From assembly GCF_907163085.1 (NCBI RefSeq), contig NZ_CAJQTX010000011.1, positions 248,001 to 312,000 on the forward strand: a DNA stretch of 64,000 bases, written 5' to 3'. Under the pieces are notes generated by a model. It was not told the origin of the DNA, did not search any database, and saw only the letters and a list, made by a program, of their open reading frames with translations. A program made the translations under genes and the position numbers. The stretch comes from Candidatus Accumulibacter sp. ACC003 (lineage in GTDB: Bacteria > Pseudomonadota > Gammaproteobacteria > Burkholderiales > Rhodocyclaceae). Below are positions 8,860 to 17,072 of this stretch, piece after piece; within the stretch, counting starts at the first letter, position 1, and each line of letters starts with the position of its first letter.

Positions 8860-9113
8860 TTAGAATCCCTGCGAGGCAGCCCTGACGCATGACCTCCCCG
8901 AATCGACAGCACTTGCCGGTTACGCCCACTTTCGCCGCCGAGGCGGCCAGATGGGGGTTGGCTAGCGGCAAGGGAGCGCTTGCGGCGCGGGGGTTTGGTG
9001 TTGTCAGTGGGACAGGAGAGGTCGAGGGAGCTCCGTTACGATCGCCAGGCGAGCCTTTCCCGGCGCGGGGTGCGCCGCGCTTGGGAAGATGTGTTGGGCA
9101 GGCCTGGGCAAGG
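8860..9113. other. Gap between the liv promoter and the transposase gene
   Basis: Together with the liv leader this makes a stretch of nearly 390 bases without a supported gene. A plus-strand open frame through it (8889-9248) runs antisense into the transposase and resembles nothing. The candidate left end of the DruA/transposase element is at about 9096. Confidence 0.4.
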
Positions 9114-10634
9114 TTATTCGAGTTGCAGCAGGAACGGTTCGGCGAGAAGCAGACGCAGGCGTGCTGGGTCAAGCCAGGGCGCAGCACAGGAATTACGGAT
9201 GAAGGCGATGGCGCCGCGCACACCGAGTTCTTGATAGAGGTTGCGTAACTGCCGGGTGAAACGTGCCAGGGTATTGAACACATGCGCCAGGCGCATGAGG
9301 AGGTGATAGCCTTTCATGGCATTCCAGTCGAGGGCAAAGGCATGCTCGTAGTGGTAGCCCTGATGTTTTTCGACGAGGAAGCCCGCTTCGATGCCCCAAC
9401 GGTGGCGGGCACCGAGGTTGCAGCGCTCATGGACATTGTCTTGTCTGAGCGGTTGGCTGGAGAGCCAGGCGTGGCGCGATGTTTCGGTGACGGTCCTGGC
9501 CTGTTCATCGATCTTTTCCCAGCTTTCCTCACAGACCACCAGGTTCAGCTTGAGACGCTGACGCCCGTTGGCCGCGAAGGCGTAGTCGATGTCGTTGACC
9601 CAGCTGAAGTGTTGTCGGCGCCTTCCCCAAGCGCGCTGCACGGCTTGTGGCTTCAGGGCGTGGAGTGCGCGGAACTCCTGCCAGACCGTGGACAAATCCT
9701 TGTCCTTAAGCACGATCATGAACTGCCAGTGGGCGCGCAAGCAGCGCTGCATCACCGGCCCGTTGGCGTAAAGGCCGTCGAGCAGGAGCAGGATCGGCAG
9801 GCGGGGGAACAGCGTCTTGAGCCGGTCGCTCAAGCGCACAAAGCCGCGCAGCTCGCAGTCCTGCTTTTGTGCTTCGGTATCGCCCAGCGCGTGTTCGAGG
9901 AACTCGCTGAGCAGTGGGACGACCAGGCCGTTGTGGAAAGCCAGGCTGGCCTCGAGGACGTAGACGAAGTACTGGGTGTGGCGGGTTTCCTCTTTGCCGA
10001 CGGTGCGCTGGAGGAGTTCCTCCGCCCAGAGGGTGTCGCCGGCGACCTTCTGCGAGCCGTCGATGGCGATGGGGTAGCAGTGGTTGATCAGATAGCGGCG
10101 GAAGCTCTTGCCGCGGATCAGCCGCTTCACCAGATCGACGTGGGCCTGCTCAAGGTGGTCAAGGTCGATGTCGCGCAGCAGCCGAAACAGGGTGTCGGCG
10201 TGTGGTAGGGTCTCGATCTCCGGGAACAGCAGGTGGAGGTTGGCCATGAACTGGGGACGGGATATTTCGCGGTTGGTCTCGCGCCGAGAGGAGAACTGAA
10301 AGACGAACATCAGCAGACCGTAAAGCAGCAGCGCGGTCAGCTTGTGGCGGCGCTTCCTGGGGTCTCTCGGGTCGGGAATTTGTTCCAGTTGCTCGAGCAA
10401 GGCGGGTAGCTCTTTGCGCAGGAGACGCGTCTTTTTGCTCACGGCGTCCTCGCGGGCCTCCCTTTCCTCGCCGACGGTCGCGAAGGCTGAGCATCGGTTG
10501 GGCAGAGAAGTGGGGGAGTGGAGGACTTGTCCACTCGCGCGCCGTTTCGCGTTCAGTGCCTTTTCCTGCCGTTTCTTCTCTGAGCGCAGCTCCTTGAGGG
10601 CAGCGCGTGTCGGGCGACGGCAGGGTTTGCTCAT
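9114..10634 (-). CDS. DDE transposase (IS4/ISAs1-like fold, family not assigned)
   Basis: 506 residues from the ATG at 10634, which overlaps the upstream gene stop as ATGA. A basic, Lys/Arg-rich N-terminus is followed by LLEQLEQIPDPRDPRKRRHKL (about residues 80-98), which resembles the leader of DDE_Tnp_1-type transposases. Likely catalytic residues are D192 in PIAIDGSQKV, D286 in LLLLDGLYANG and E416 in RWGIEAGFLVEKHQGY. The frame is open far upstream of this ATG (to about 11678), but there it lies out of phase beneath the DUF4338 gene and is not coding. The gene appears intact. I cannot name the IS family with certainty. Confidence 0.8.
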   Translation of the reverse strand: MSKPCRRPTRAALKELRSEKKRQEKALNAKRRASGQVLHSPTSLPNRCSAFATVGEEREAREDAVSKKTRLLRKELPALLEQLEQIPDPRDPRKRRHKLTALLLYGLLMFVFQFSSRRETNREISRPQFMANLHLLFPEIETLPHADTLFRLLRDIDLDHLEQAHVDLVKRLIRGKSFRRYLINHCYPIAIDGSQKVAGDTLWAEELLQRTVGKEETRHTQYFVYVLEASLAFHNGLVVPLLSEFLEHALGDTEAQKQDCELRGFVRLSDRLKTLFPRLPILLLLDGLYANGPVMQRCLRAHWQFMIVLKDKDLSTVWQEFRALHALKPQAVQRAWGRRRQHFSWVNDIDYAFAANGRQRLKLNLVVCEESWEKIDEQARTVTETSRHAWLSSQPLRQDNVHERCNLGARHRWGIEAGFLVEKHQGYHYEHAFALDWNAMKGYHLLMRLAHVFNTLARFTRQLRNLYQELGVRGAIAFIRNSCAAPWLDPARLRLLLAEPFLLQLE

Positions 10635-11566
10635 GGCCGGGAGCTCCCAGGGGCGGCACACAGCCGGTCGCGACAATCGGCGCTCAGCGGTTTGAGCCAC
10701 ACCTGGCGGGGCGTGCTGCGATACGACTGGCCGGGGCGGGCCAGCCCGCGCCCGCTGGTTGCCCCGAGCAACTGCCAACCGGCCGCGCGGTAACAGGTGC
10801 CGGTATAGTGACGAGGATCGACGAAAGTCTCCAGCAACAGGGGCTCGAAGCCCCAGTGATCGAGCCAGTCCGCGCGTGCGCGGCGCGCGAGTTGTCCGAG
10901 CACATGACTGGCCAGATGCGGCACCCGGACGTGGGGAAAGATCAGGAAGCGGCTGTTGTTCACCACCCGCGCCAGGTTCTCGCGGCGGGCCTGGGCCGTC
11001 CAGCCGATCCAGCGGTCGCGCACGGCGACCGCGCGGGCAGCGCCGGCCAGCAGGACGCTGCCGAGCCGCCGGTCGCCCGCCGTGATGAAGTAGCGCAGGC
11101 GGTAGCCGAAGGCCCCCTGGAAACCCAGTGGGTGCCAGCGCGCCACCAGCGCATCCCACTGCGCCACCAACGCCGCGTCGCGAACGACTTCCAGGCAGAC
11201 CGGTGCGAGTGCCGACAGGGCGCAGTGCACGGGAAGCTCCCCGGTGACCGTATCTACGGGTGCCGCGGGCGGCGCGCAACGGCGTGCTGACGACGGCCTT
11301 ATCGCCGGCAGTGTCAGCAGCCCGGCCGCCTGCAAACGCTCCAGAAACTCCAGGCAGGCGCTGATCTTCGCCGTCCCTGTCAGAGTGGTCCACCCCAGGT
11401 GCTCGCAGACCGTCGCCGCCAACTCCTTGCGCGCCAATCCCGGCAGCCACGCCACCGTCCCGCACACCTCGGCGATCTCCGCGGCGCTGAATACGCGACC
11501 GCAGTGCACCCACTCCCCTTCGCTCGTTGCAACCACCACGATACCTCCGGCTGAAACGTGGACCAA
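10631..11566 (-). CDS. DUF4338 (Druantia DruA-like) protein
   Basis: About 311 residues. The N-terminal part (GEWVHCGRVFSAAEI, then a helical ELAATVCEHLGW segment) and the C-terminal core (RLGSVLLAGAARAVAVRD, FPHVRVPHLASHVLGQ, LLETFVDPRHYTGTCYRAAG, GATSGRG) match the DUF4338 family that includes DruA of the Druantia anti-phage systems. The molecular activity of DUF4338 is not established as far as I know. None of the other Druantia genes is present; the gene is coupled by ATGA to a transposase, so a role in element mobility or maintenance is more likely than a complete defence system. The longest frame starts at TTG (11566). GTG codons about 30 bases downstream, preceded by GGAGGT, are an alternative start. 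Confidence 0.8.
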   Translation of the reverse strand: MVHVSAGGIVVVATSEGEWVHCGRVFSAAEIAEVCGTVAWLPGLARKELAATVCEHLGWTTLTGTAKISACLEFLERLQAAGLLTLPAIRPSSARRCAPPAAPVDTVTGELPVHCALSALAPVCLEVVRDAALVAQWDALVARWHPLGFQGAFGYRLRYFITAGDRRLGSVLLAGAARAVAVRDRWIGWTAQARRENLARVVNNSRFLIFPHVRVPHLASHVLGQLARRARADWLDHWGFEPLLLETFVDPRHYTGTCYRAAGWQLLGATSGRGLARPGQSYRSTPRQVWLKPLSADCRDRLCAAPGSSRP

Positions 11567-11766
11567 TGACCCTCCACCTATCCTGCCAGAAGTCCCCCCG
11601 GCTGTCTAGCTCCCTTGTGCGAAACCTTTTTTGCCTGCCCACCGCAACGCCTTGCCAGTACTGGGCTGGCGCAGTCATGCTTCAGCGCTGCCTGCGAGGT
11701 CGCGCGAGCGGCAGCCCGGGTGCTAAGGTCTTGCCGTCCAACGACCCGATTCTTCAGGAGAACGAC

Positions 11767-12600
11767 TTGATTACCGCCACCGTCATTCCCCGCTTGACGA
11801 CCATCGCCATCGAGCTGCAAGACGGGCTGGCCGAAGTGCGGCTCAATCGGCCGGAGCGCTCGAACGCGATCAACGAAGCGATGTGGCAGGACTTGCGCAA
11901 CGCTTTCAGCTGGGCCGATGCGGCGCCCGAGGTGCGCGTCGTCGTGCTCGCTGGCGCTGGTGGCAATTTCTGCGCCGGGATCGATCTGTCGATGCTCGCC
12001 AGCGTCGGCAGGGCGGTCGCGCACGCCGACCCGGCGCGCAGCCACGAGGCGCTGCGACGGGTGATTCTCGACCTGCAGGATTGCCTGGCGAGCATCGAGC
12101 GTTGCCGTAAGCCGGTGTTGGCGGCGATTCAGGGCGCGTGCATCGGCGGCGCGATCGATCTGGTGAGTTGTTGCGACATGCGTTACGCGGCCGCCGACGT
12201 GCAGTTTTCGGTGCGTGAAATCGACGTCGGGATGACCGCCGACGTCGGCACGCTGCAGCGACTGCCGCGGCTCGTAGCCGACGGCATCGCGCGCGAGATG
12301 GCTTATACCGGCCGCAACGTCGACGCCTTCGAGGCCAAGCTGATCGGGCTGGTCAACCAGCTCTTCGAGACGCCCGAGATTCTGCTCGAAGGCGTTCGGG
12401 CGATTGCTCGAACGATCGCCGCCAAGTCGCCGCTGGCGATTCGCGGGACCAAGGAAATGCTCAACTACGGGCGCGACCACTCGGTGGCCGACGGCCTCAA
12501 CCACGTTGCTACCTGGAACGCGGCGATGCTGATTTCGGCCGATCTCGACGAGGCGATGGCAGCGCTGCACGAAAAGCGGCCGCCACGCTTCGGCGACTGA
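11767..12600 (+). CDS. Crotonase-family protein, probable delta3,5-delta2,4-dienoyl-CoA isomerase
   Basis: Predicted cytoplasmic acyl-CoA enzyme that shifts double bonds during oxidation of unsaturated fatty acids. The start is TTG at 11767, chosen because AGGAG (11756-11760) sits six bases upstream; this gives 277 residues. The oxyanion-hole segments are AGAGGNFCAGIDLSML and IQGACIGGAIDL. The three acidic residues known from mammalian ECH1 are all present: D131 in GGAIDL, E151 in VREIDVG and D159 in MTADVGTLQRLP. The GMTADVGTLQRLP stretch separates these isomerases from ordinary enoyl-CoA hydratases, which need two Glu. An AEC transporter gene follows 20 bases later. Confidence 0.82.
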   Translation: MITATVIPRLTTIAIELQDGLAEVRLNRPERSNAINEAMWQDLRNAFSWADAAPEVRVVVLAGAGGNFCAGIDLSMLASVGRAVAHADPARSHEALRRVILDLQDCLASIERCRKPVLAAIQGACIGGAIDLVSCCDMRYAAADVQFSVREIDVGMTADVGTLQRLPRLVADGIAREMAYTGRNVDAFEAKLIGLVNQLFETPEILLEGVRAIARTIAAKSPLAIRGTKEMLNYGRDHSVADGLNHVATWNAAMLISADLDEAMAALHEKRPPRFGD

Positions 12601-12620
12601 GCGGCGCTGGCTGATCGGCC

Positions 12621-13556
12621 ATGGATACCTTTGTTCACCACGTCGCGCTGGCGGCGCCGCTATTCGTTCTGGTGCTCGTTGGCTACGTCTTGATGCGCGG
12701 TTGTGGCTGGCCGCCGTCGATGTCGGAAAACCTGACGCGCTTCGTTTTCTCGGTGGCGCTGCCGGCGATGCTGTTCCGGCTGATGAGCGACTTCTCGAAG
12801 TTGCCGGCGGTAGACGCGCGCTTGCTGATCGCCTTCTTCGGCGGCTGTCTGATCGTCTTCGCGATGGGTCGGCTGCTCGCCTTGCGGCTGTTTCAGCTCG
12901 ACGGCACCGGCCAGTCGGTGTTTGCGATGGGCGGCGTGTTCTCGAACAACGTCCTGCTCGGTTTGCCGCTGGCCAAGCTCGCCCTCGGTGAAGCGGCCGT
13001 CGCGTCGGTCGCCCTGGTGCTGGTGTTCAACGCGCTGATCCTGTGGACGCTGGTCAGCGTGTCGATCGAGTGGGCGCGCCACGGCAGCTTCTCGGTGCAG
13101 GGTTTTGCCGCGACGGCGCGTGGCGTGCTGACCAATCCGATCGTTGTTGGCATCCTCTCGGGCGCGCTTTTCGGGCTGAGCGGCTGGCCTTTGCCGTCGT
13201 TGATCGCGCAGCCGCTGGGCTTGCTGGCGCAGGCGGCCGCGCCCCTGGCGCTGATCGCTCTGGGCATGGGGCTGGCCGAATACGGCGTGCGCAGCGGCTG
13301 GCGGATCAGCGTCGCCATCTGTTTCCTGAAGCTCATCGTGCAGCCGCTGGTGGTCTGGCTGCTGGCCGTGCTGATCGGCCTGCCGGCGATGGAAACCCGC
13401 GTCGTCGTCCTGCTGGCGTCGCTGGCCGTCGGCGCCAATGTCTATTTGATGTCGCGGCAGTTCAAGACCCTTGAGGGGCCGGTCGCCAGCAGCCTGGTGT
13501 TGTCGACCGCGCTGGCGGCACTGAGCACGCCGCTGCTGATGACCTTGACCGGCTGA
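12621..13556 (+). CDS. AEC-family (auxin efflux carrier-like) transporter
   Basis: Integral membrane protein of 311 residues with about ten hydrophobic segments in two halves, the usual layout of the AEC/Mem_trans family. N-terminal APLFVLVLVGYVLMR and a central cytoplasmic break match family members such as bacterial malate or malonate permease-like proteins. The substrate is unknown. It lies 20 bases after the crotonase on the same strand, so the two may be co-transcribed, and convergent with folE. Confidence 0.85.
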   Translation: MDTFVHHVALAAPLFVLVLVGYVLMRGCGWPPSMSENLTRFVFSVALPAMLFRLMSDFSKLPAVDARLLIAFFGGCLIVFAMGRLLALRLFQLDGTGQSVFAMGGVFSNNVLLGLPLAKLALGEAAVASVALVLVFNALILWTLVSVSIEWARHGSFSVQGFAATARGVLTNPIVVGILSGALFGLSGWPLPSLIAQPLGLLAQAAAPLALIALGMGLAEYGVRSGWRISVAICFLKLIVQPLVVWLLAVLIGLPAMETRVVVLLASLAVGANVYLMSRQFKTLEGPVASSLVLSTALAALSTPLLMTLTG

Positions 13557-13588
13557 TGACTGGCGGCTGATCCGGCGCGCTCGTTCAC

Positions 13589-14233
13589 TCAGTCGCTCCG
13601 GCGGCCACCGGCGATGGCGCGCAGGAACTCGTTGCGTGCCTGCGGCGAGTTCTCGAATTCGCCGACGAATGACTGGGTGATGACGCGTTCGTCGCCGCGC
13701 CGGTCCTCGCCAAGGAGCAGGCACAACTGCTCGGCTTCGACGACGCAGGCGGCGCCGCGTGCCTTGCCGTGCTGCATCAGCGCTTCGGCGATATCGCGCG
13801 TCATCCATTCCTGGTACGTGAAGCGATGGCCGATGGCGTCGACCAGCCGCGCGATGCGGCCAAAGCCGTGCAGGCGGCCGCCCGGCAGATAGGCGACGTG
13901 CGCCAGGCCGCGAAAGGGGACCAGGTGGTGCGGGCAGACGCCGTGCACGGCGATGCCACGGATCACTACCAGATCGCCGCGGTGATCGGCAAAGCCTTCA
14001 CCGAGCGCTGCGGCGGGGTCGAGGTCGTAGCCGCCGAGCAAGCGCTCTTGCCAGAGTTGGCGTACGCGTTGCGCGGTGCGCCCCATGTGTGCGCCATCGG
14101 CGGCGACGCCGCAGGCCTTGAGCAGGTCATCGATCGCGCGCTCGAAGGCCGCGGCGTCAAACGCTGTCTGGCGCGCGATACCGATCTCGCGGGCGTCGCC
14201 GGGTGGCTGGTCGTGGCTGCTACAGTCGGACAT
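13589..14233 (-). CDS. folE: GTP cyclohydrolase I
   Basis: Converts GTP to 7,8-dihydroneopterin triphosphate, the first step of folate/pterin synthesis; a cytoplasmic homodecamer. From the ATG at 14233 it has 214 residues. The zinc and active-site block HGVCPHHLVPF (Cys plus His-His) and the later zinc Cys in EAEQLC are present, as is the GRIARLVD segment. The frame extends further upstream but only as a non-homologous extension. The final VGEFENSPQARNEFL tail is typical. Convergent with the AEC transporter gene. Confidence 0.92.
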   Translation of the reverse strand: MSDCSSHDQPPGDAREIGIARQTAFDAAAFERAIDDLLKACGVAADGAHMGRTAQRVRQLWQERLLGGYDLDPAAALGEGFADHRGDLVVIRGIAVHGVCPHHLVPFRGLAHVAYLPGGRLHGFGRIARLVDAIGHRFTYQEWMTRDIAEALMQHGKARGAACVVEAEQLCLLLGEDRRGDERVITQSFVGEFENSPQARNEFLRAIAGGRRSD

Positions 14234-14474
14234 GGCGGTCTTCCGGTTGAAGTCTACAGCGCATGATACACGCCTCGGCCAATCACCCGTGCTGGCGCGC
14301 CGCTTGCTGTCGCAGCGTCGGTAAAGTGCGCAGAAAGCCACTGACGATGGTGATTTCATTGCTTGCAGAGAGCCATAGCGGCCCGGGATGAGCGATAATG
14401 GCGAGCTCGTGGGGATTGCGGTGATCCCCTGGCCAGCACGCTGAGGACGCTGGCCCGGGTTGGGAAGGATATGG

Positions 14475-15719
14475 ATGAAGAGCGTTGATGATTTCCGCTT
14501 GCAGTTCGGCGACAAGGAACTGGTGCCGATCATGATTGGCGGCATGGGCGTCGATATTTCGACGGCCGAACTGGCGCTCGAAGCGGCACGACTGGGTGGC
14601 GTTGGACACATTTCCGATGCGATGGTCAATACCGTCGCCGATCGGCGATTCAACGCCAAGTTTGTCAAGGACAAGCTCAAACAGTACAAATTCAACGTCG
14701 CCAATTCCGACAAGTCGGTCGTTCGCTTCGACCTCGGGCAGCTCGCCGAGGCGACCCGGATGCACGTCGGCAGGACCATGGAGGCGAAGCGCGGCGAAGG
14801 CCTGATCTTCGTGAACTGCATGGAAAAGCTGACCATGAACTCGCCCCGCGAGACGCTGCGCGTGCGCATGCAGGGGGCACTCGACGCTGGCGCCGATGGC
14901 ATTACGCTGGCTGCTGGATTGCACCTCGGCTCGTTCGCCCTGATCGAAGACCATCCGCGTTTTCGTGATGCCAAGCTGGGGATCATCGTCTCGTCGCTGC
15001 GCGCCCTACAGCTATTTCTGCGCAAGACGGCGCGCTGCCAGCGCTTGCCTGACTACGTGGTGGTCGAAGGGCCGCTGGCTGGCGGCCACCTCGGATTTGG
15101 CATGGATTGGGCGCAATACGATCTGGCGACGATCTTCGCCGAGATTCATCGTCACCTGCAGGCCGAGCAACTCGATATTCCGGTGATTCCGGCCGGTGGC
15201 ATTTTTACCGGCAGCGACGCGGTGGCTTTTCTCGAACAGGGTGCGGCGGCGGTGCAGGTGGCGACGCGGTTCACCGTGTCGCGCGAGTGCGGTCTGCCCG
15301 AGGACGTCAAGCAGGAGTATTTTGCAGCGACCGAGGATCAGATCGAGGTCAACCAGATCTCGCCGACCGGCTACCCGATGCGCATGCTGAGTAACAGCCC
15401 GGCGATCGGCGATGGGATTCGACCGAACTGTGAAGCCTACGGTTATCTGCTCGACAGTAGCGGCAATTGCTCGTACATCAACGCTTACAACCGCGAGGTC
15501 GAGGCCAATCCGGGTGTCAAACGCATCTCGGTCAAGGACAAGACCTGCCTGTGCACACAGATGCGCAATTTTGATTGCTGGACCTGTGGTCATTACACGT
15601 ATCGCCTCAAGGATACGTCTCGCCGCTTGCCCGACGGCAGCTATCAGCTGCTGAGCGCCGAGCACATTTTCCGCGATTACCAATTCAGCACCGACGGCCG
15701 CATCCTGGCCGCCGAGTAG
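14475..15719 (+). CDS. Nitronate monooxygenase-family flavoprotein with a Cys-rich C-terminus
   Basis: FMN-dependent TIM-barrel protein of the 2-nitropropane dioxygenase/nitronate monooxygenase group, 414 residues. The N-terminal VPIMIGGMGVDIS, the VVEGPLAGGHLGFG block and the phosphate-binding PVIPAGGIFTGSDAVAF and GAAAVQVATRF stretches identify the fold. The ATG at 14475 was chosen because AAGGA lies five bases upstream. Unlike typical nitronate monooxygenases it has a C-terminal extension with clustered cysteines (CLC and CWTC, residues about 355-370). Its substrate is unknown; related proteins include enoyl-reductase-like and PUFA-synthase-associated members. Confidence 0.8.
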   Translation: MKSVDDFRLQFGDKELVPIMIGGMGVDISTAELALEAARLGGVGHISDAMVNTVADRRFNAKFVKDKLKQYKFNVANSDKSVVRFDLGQLAEATRMHVGRTMEAKRGEGLIFVNCMEKLTMNSPRETLRVRMQGALDAGADGITLAAGLHLGSFALIEDHPRFRDAKLGIIVSSLRALQLFLRKTARCQRLPDYVVVEGPLAGGHLGFGMDWAQYDLATIFAEIHRHLQAEQLDIPVIPAGGIFTGSDAVAFLEQGAAAVQVATRFTVSRECGLPEDVKQEYFAATEDQIEVNQISPTGYPMRMLSNSPAIGDGIRPNCEAYGYLLDSSGNCSYINAYNREVEANPGVKRISVKDKTCLCTQMRNFDCWTCGHYTYRLKDTSRRLPDGSYQLLSAEHIFRDYQFSTDGRILAAE

Positions 15720-15799
15720 GCCGCCAACAGTCCGGGCTTTCCGGACATTGCGCGCCGTCGCGCTTGCTGCTTGTTGTCAGAGCGAAAGGGCATTAGCCG

Positions 15800-16645
15800 A
15801 TGCTCAGCTATCGTCACGCCTTTCATGCCGGCAACCACGCCGATGTCCTCAAACATCTGGTGTTGGTGCAGCTGACACGTTATCTGGGTCGCAAGGACAA
15901 AGCCTTCTGGTACGTCGATACGCACGCCGGAGCGGGCTCGTATGCGCTCGATTCGGTGCAGGCGACGAAGCTCGCCGAGCACCGGCAGGGCATCGGCCGG
16001 CTGTGGGGGCGCAAGGATCTGCCGCCAGCGGTCGCCGACTATTTCGAGTTGGTGCGCGCAATCAACCCGCGCGGCGGCCTGGAGGCTTACCCGGGGTCGC
16101 CCGATTTCGCGCTGGCGACGATGCGCGAGCAAGATCGCTTGCGCCTGTTCGAGCTGCACAGTCGCGACGTGCTGCGCCTGCGCGAGCATTTCGAGCGCTT
16201 TGGCACGCGCGTGCTGGTCGATCACAGCGACGGTTTTGCGGGCTTGAAGGCCTTGTTACCGCCACCGACACGGCGCGCGCTGGTCCTGATCGACCCGGCC
16301 TACGAAGAGAAGCAAGACTACGAGCGCGTCGTGCATGCGTTGAAGGATTGCCTGCAACGCTTTCCCGGTGGCAGCTACCTGTTGTGGTACCCGCAACTGA
16401 CACGCCTTGAAGCGCATGATTTGCCGCAGCGGCTCAAGCGTTTGCCGGCGCGCGACTGGCTGCACGTCACGCTGCGCGTCAGAACGCCGGCTGCCGACGG
16501 TTTCGGGATGCACGGCAGCGGTCTTTTCGTGATCAATCCGCCATGGACGCTGCAGGCGACGCTGCGGGAAGTCATGCCGTGGCTGGTCGAGGTGCTGGCA
16601 ATCGACAGCGGCGCGGGGTTCACGCTCGACAGCCAGGAATCCTGA
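15800..16645 (+). CDS. rlmJ: 23S rRNA (adenine2030-N6)-methyltransferase
   Basis: Uses S-adenosylmethionine to methylate A2030 of 23S rRNA. It has 281 residues, the normal RlmJ length. Hallmarks are MLSYRHAFHAGNHADVLKH at the N-terminus, the SAM-binding YVDTHAGAGSYAL and the catalytic DPAY motif in LVLIDPAYEEKQDY. It starts 80 bases after the flavoprotein gene; between them lies a small stem (15730-15746) without a T-tract. Confidence 0.93.
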   Translation: MLSYRHAFHAGNHADVLKHLVLVQLTRYLGRKDKAFWYVDTHAGAGSYALDSVQATKLAEHRQGIGRLWGRKDLPPAVADYFELVRAINPRGGLEAYPGSPDFALATMREQDRLRLFELHSRDVLRLREHFERFGTRVLVDHSDGFAGLKALLPPPTRRALVLIDPAYEEKQDYERVVHALKDCLQRFPGGSYLLWYPQLTRLEAHDLPQRLKRLPARDWLHVTLRVRTPAADGFGMHGSGLFVINPPWTLQATLREVMPWLVEVLAIDSGAGFTLDSQES

Positions 16646-16699
16646 GTCGGTCACTGCAGAAGTTGCGCCGCGGCGTGCTGCTGCCTGCGGCGGGGCTGA

Positions 16700-17068
16700 T
16701 CAGCCTTGGTCGTCGGGCCGGCTGTGCGAGTACTTCCGGCTCGATCCGTAGCTGACTTCGACAGGGTACTTGCGGGCATTCTTGAGCAGCTTGGCGCTGG
16801 CCGCGTCCTCGAGGTCGATGCCGGCGTTCTCGGCGATCAGCAGCAGGTAGATCAGCACGTCGGCACATTCGTCGCGCAGCGCTTCCTGCGCTTCGCCGTC
16901 TGCGCTTAGCGCCGCCATCTCGGCATCGCTCTTCCACTGCGTCAGTTCGAGGAGTTCGCTGGCTTCGAGATTGAGCGAAACGATCAGATTGCGCAAGCTG
17001 TGGAACTGCGCCCAGTTGCGCTGGTCGCGAAACTCGAGAACCTTGGCGGTCAGCGCCGGCAGGTTCAT
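16700..17068 (-). CDS. MazG-like nucleotide pyrophosphohydrolase
   Basis: Small all-alpha NTP/dNTP pyrophosphohydrolase of 122 residues, related to the MazG/RS21-C6 (dCTPase) type. Metal-binding acidic motifs are EASELLEL (about residues 35-42) and ECADVLIYLLLIAENAGID (about 68-86), giving the ExxE and ExxxD pattern of the fold. Likely role is clearing non-canonical nucleotides in the cytoplasm. It starts four bases after the stop of the CitE-like gene and is probably co-transcribed with it. Confidence 0.85.
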   Translation of the reverse strand: MNLPALTAKVLEFRDQRNWAQFHSLRNLIVSLNLEASELLELTQWKSDAEMAALSADGEAQEALRDECADVLIYLLLIAENAGIDLEDAASAKLLKNARKYPVEVSYGSSRKYSHSRPDDQG

Positions 17069-17072
17069 CGTT

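Larger units (their letters stand above)
9096..11640 (-). mobile_element. Candidate mobile unit: DruA-like (DUF4338) protein plus DDE transposase
   Basis: Two overlapping minus-strand genes, a DUF4338 protein and a DDE transposase, form a compact unit between the liv operon and a crotonase gene. The candidate ends share GGGCAGGC followed shortly by AAGGTT: 9096-9103 with 9110-9115, and in reverse complement 11633-11640 with 11623-11628. The match is imperfect and I see no target duplication, so the boundaries are tentative. The gene pair itself is clear. Confidence 0.5.

Noticed and set aside
10631-11566. A complete Druantia defence system
   Set aside because: Only a DruA-like gene is present; the large helicase and other Druantia components are absent and the partner is a transposase.
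9114-11678. A single 854-codon gene covering transposase and DUF4338 regions
   Set aside because: Only the part after the ATG at 10634 is transposase; the upstream part is an out-of-phase frame under the DUF4338 gene.
11527-12600. Longer 357-codon version of the crotonase
   Set aside because: The first 80 codons lie in the intergenic and mobile-element end region and are not crotonase-like; the TTG at 11767 has a proper AGGAG.
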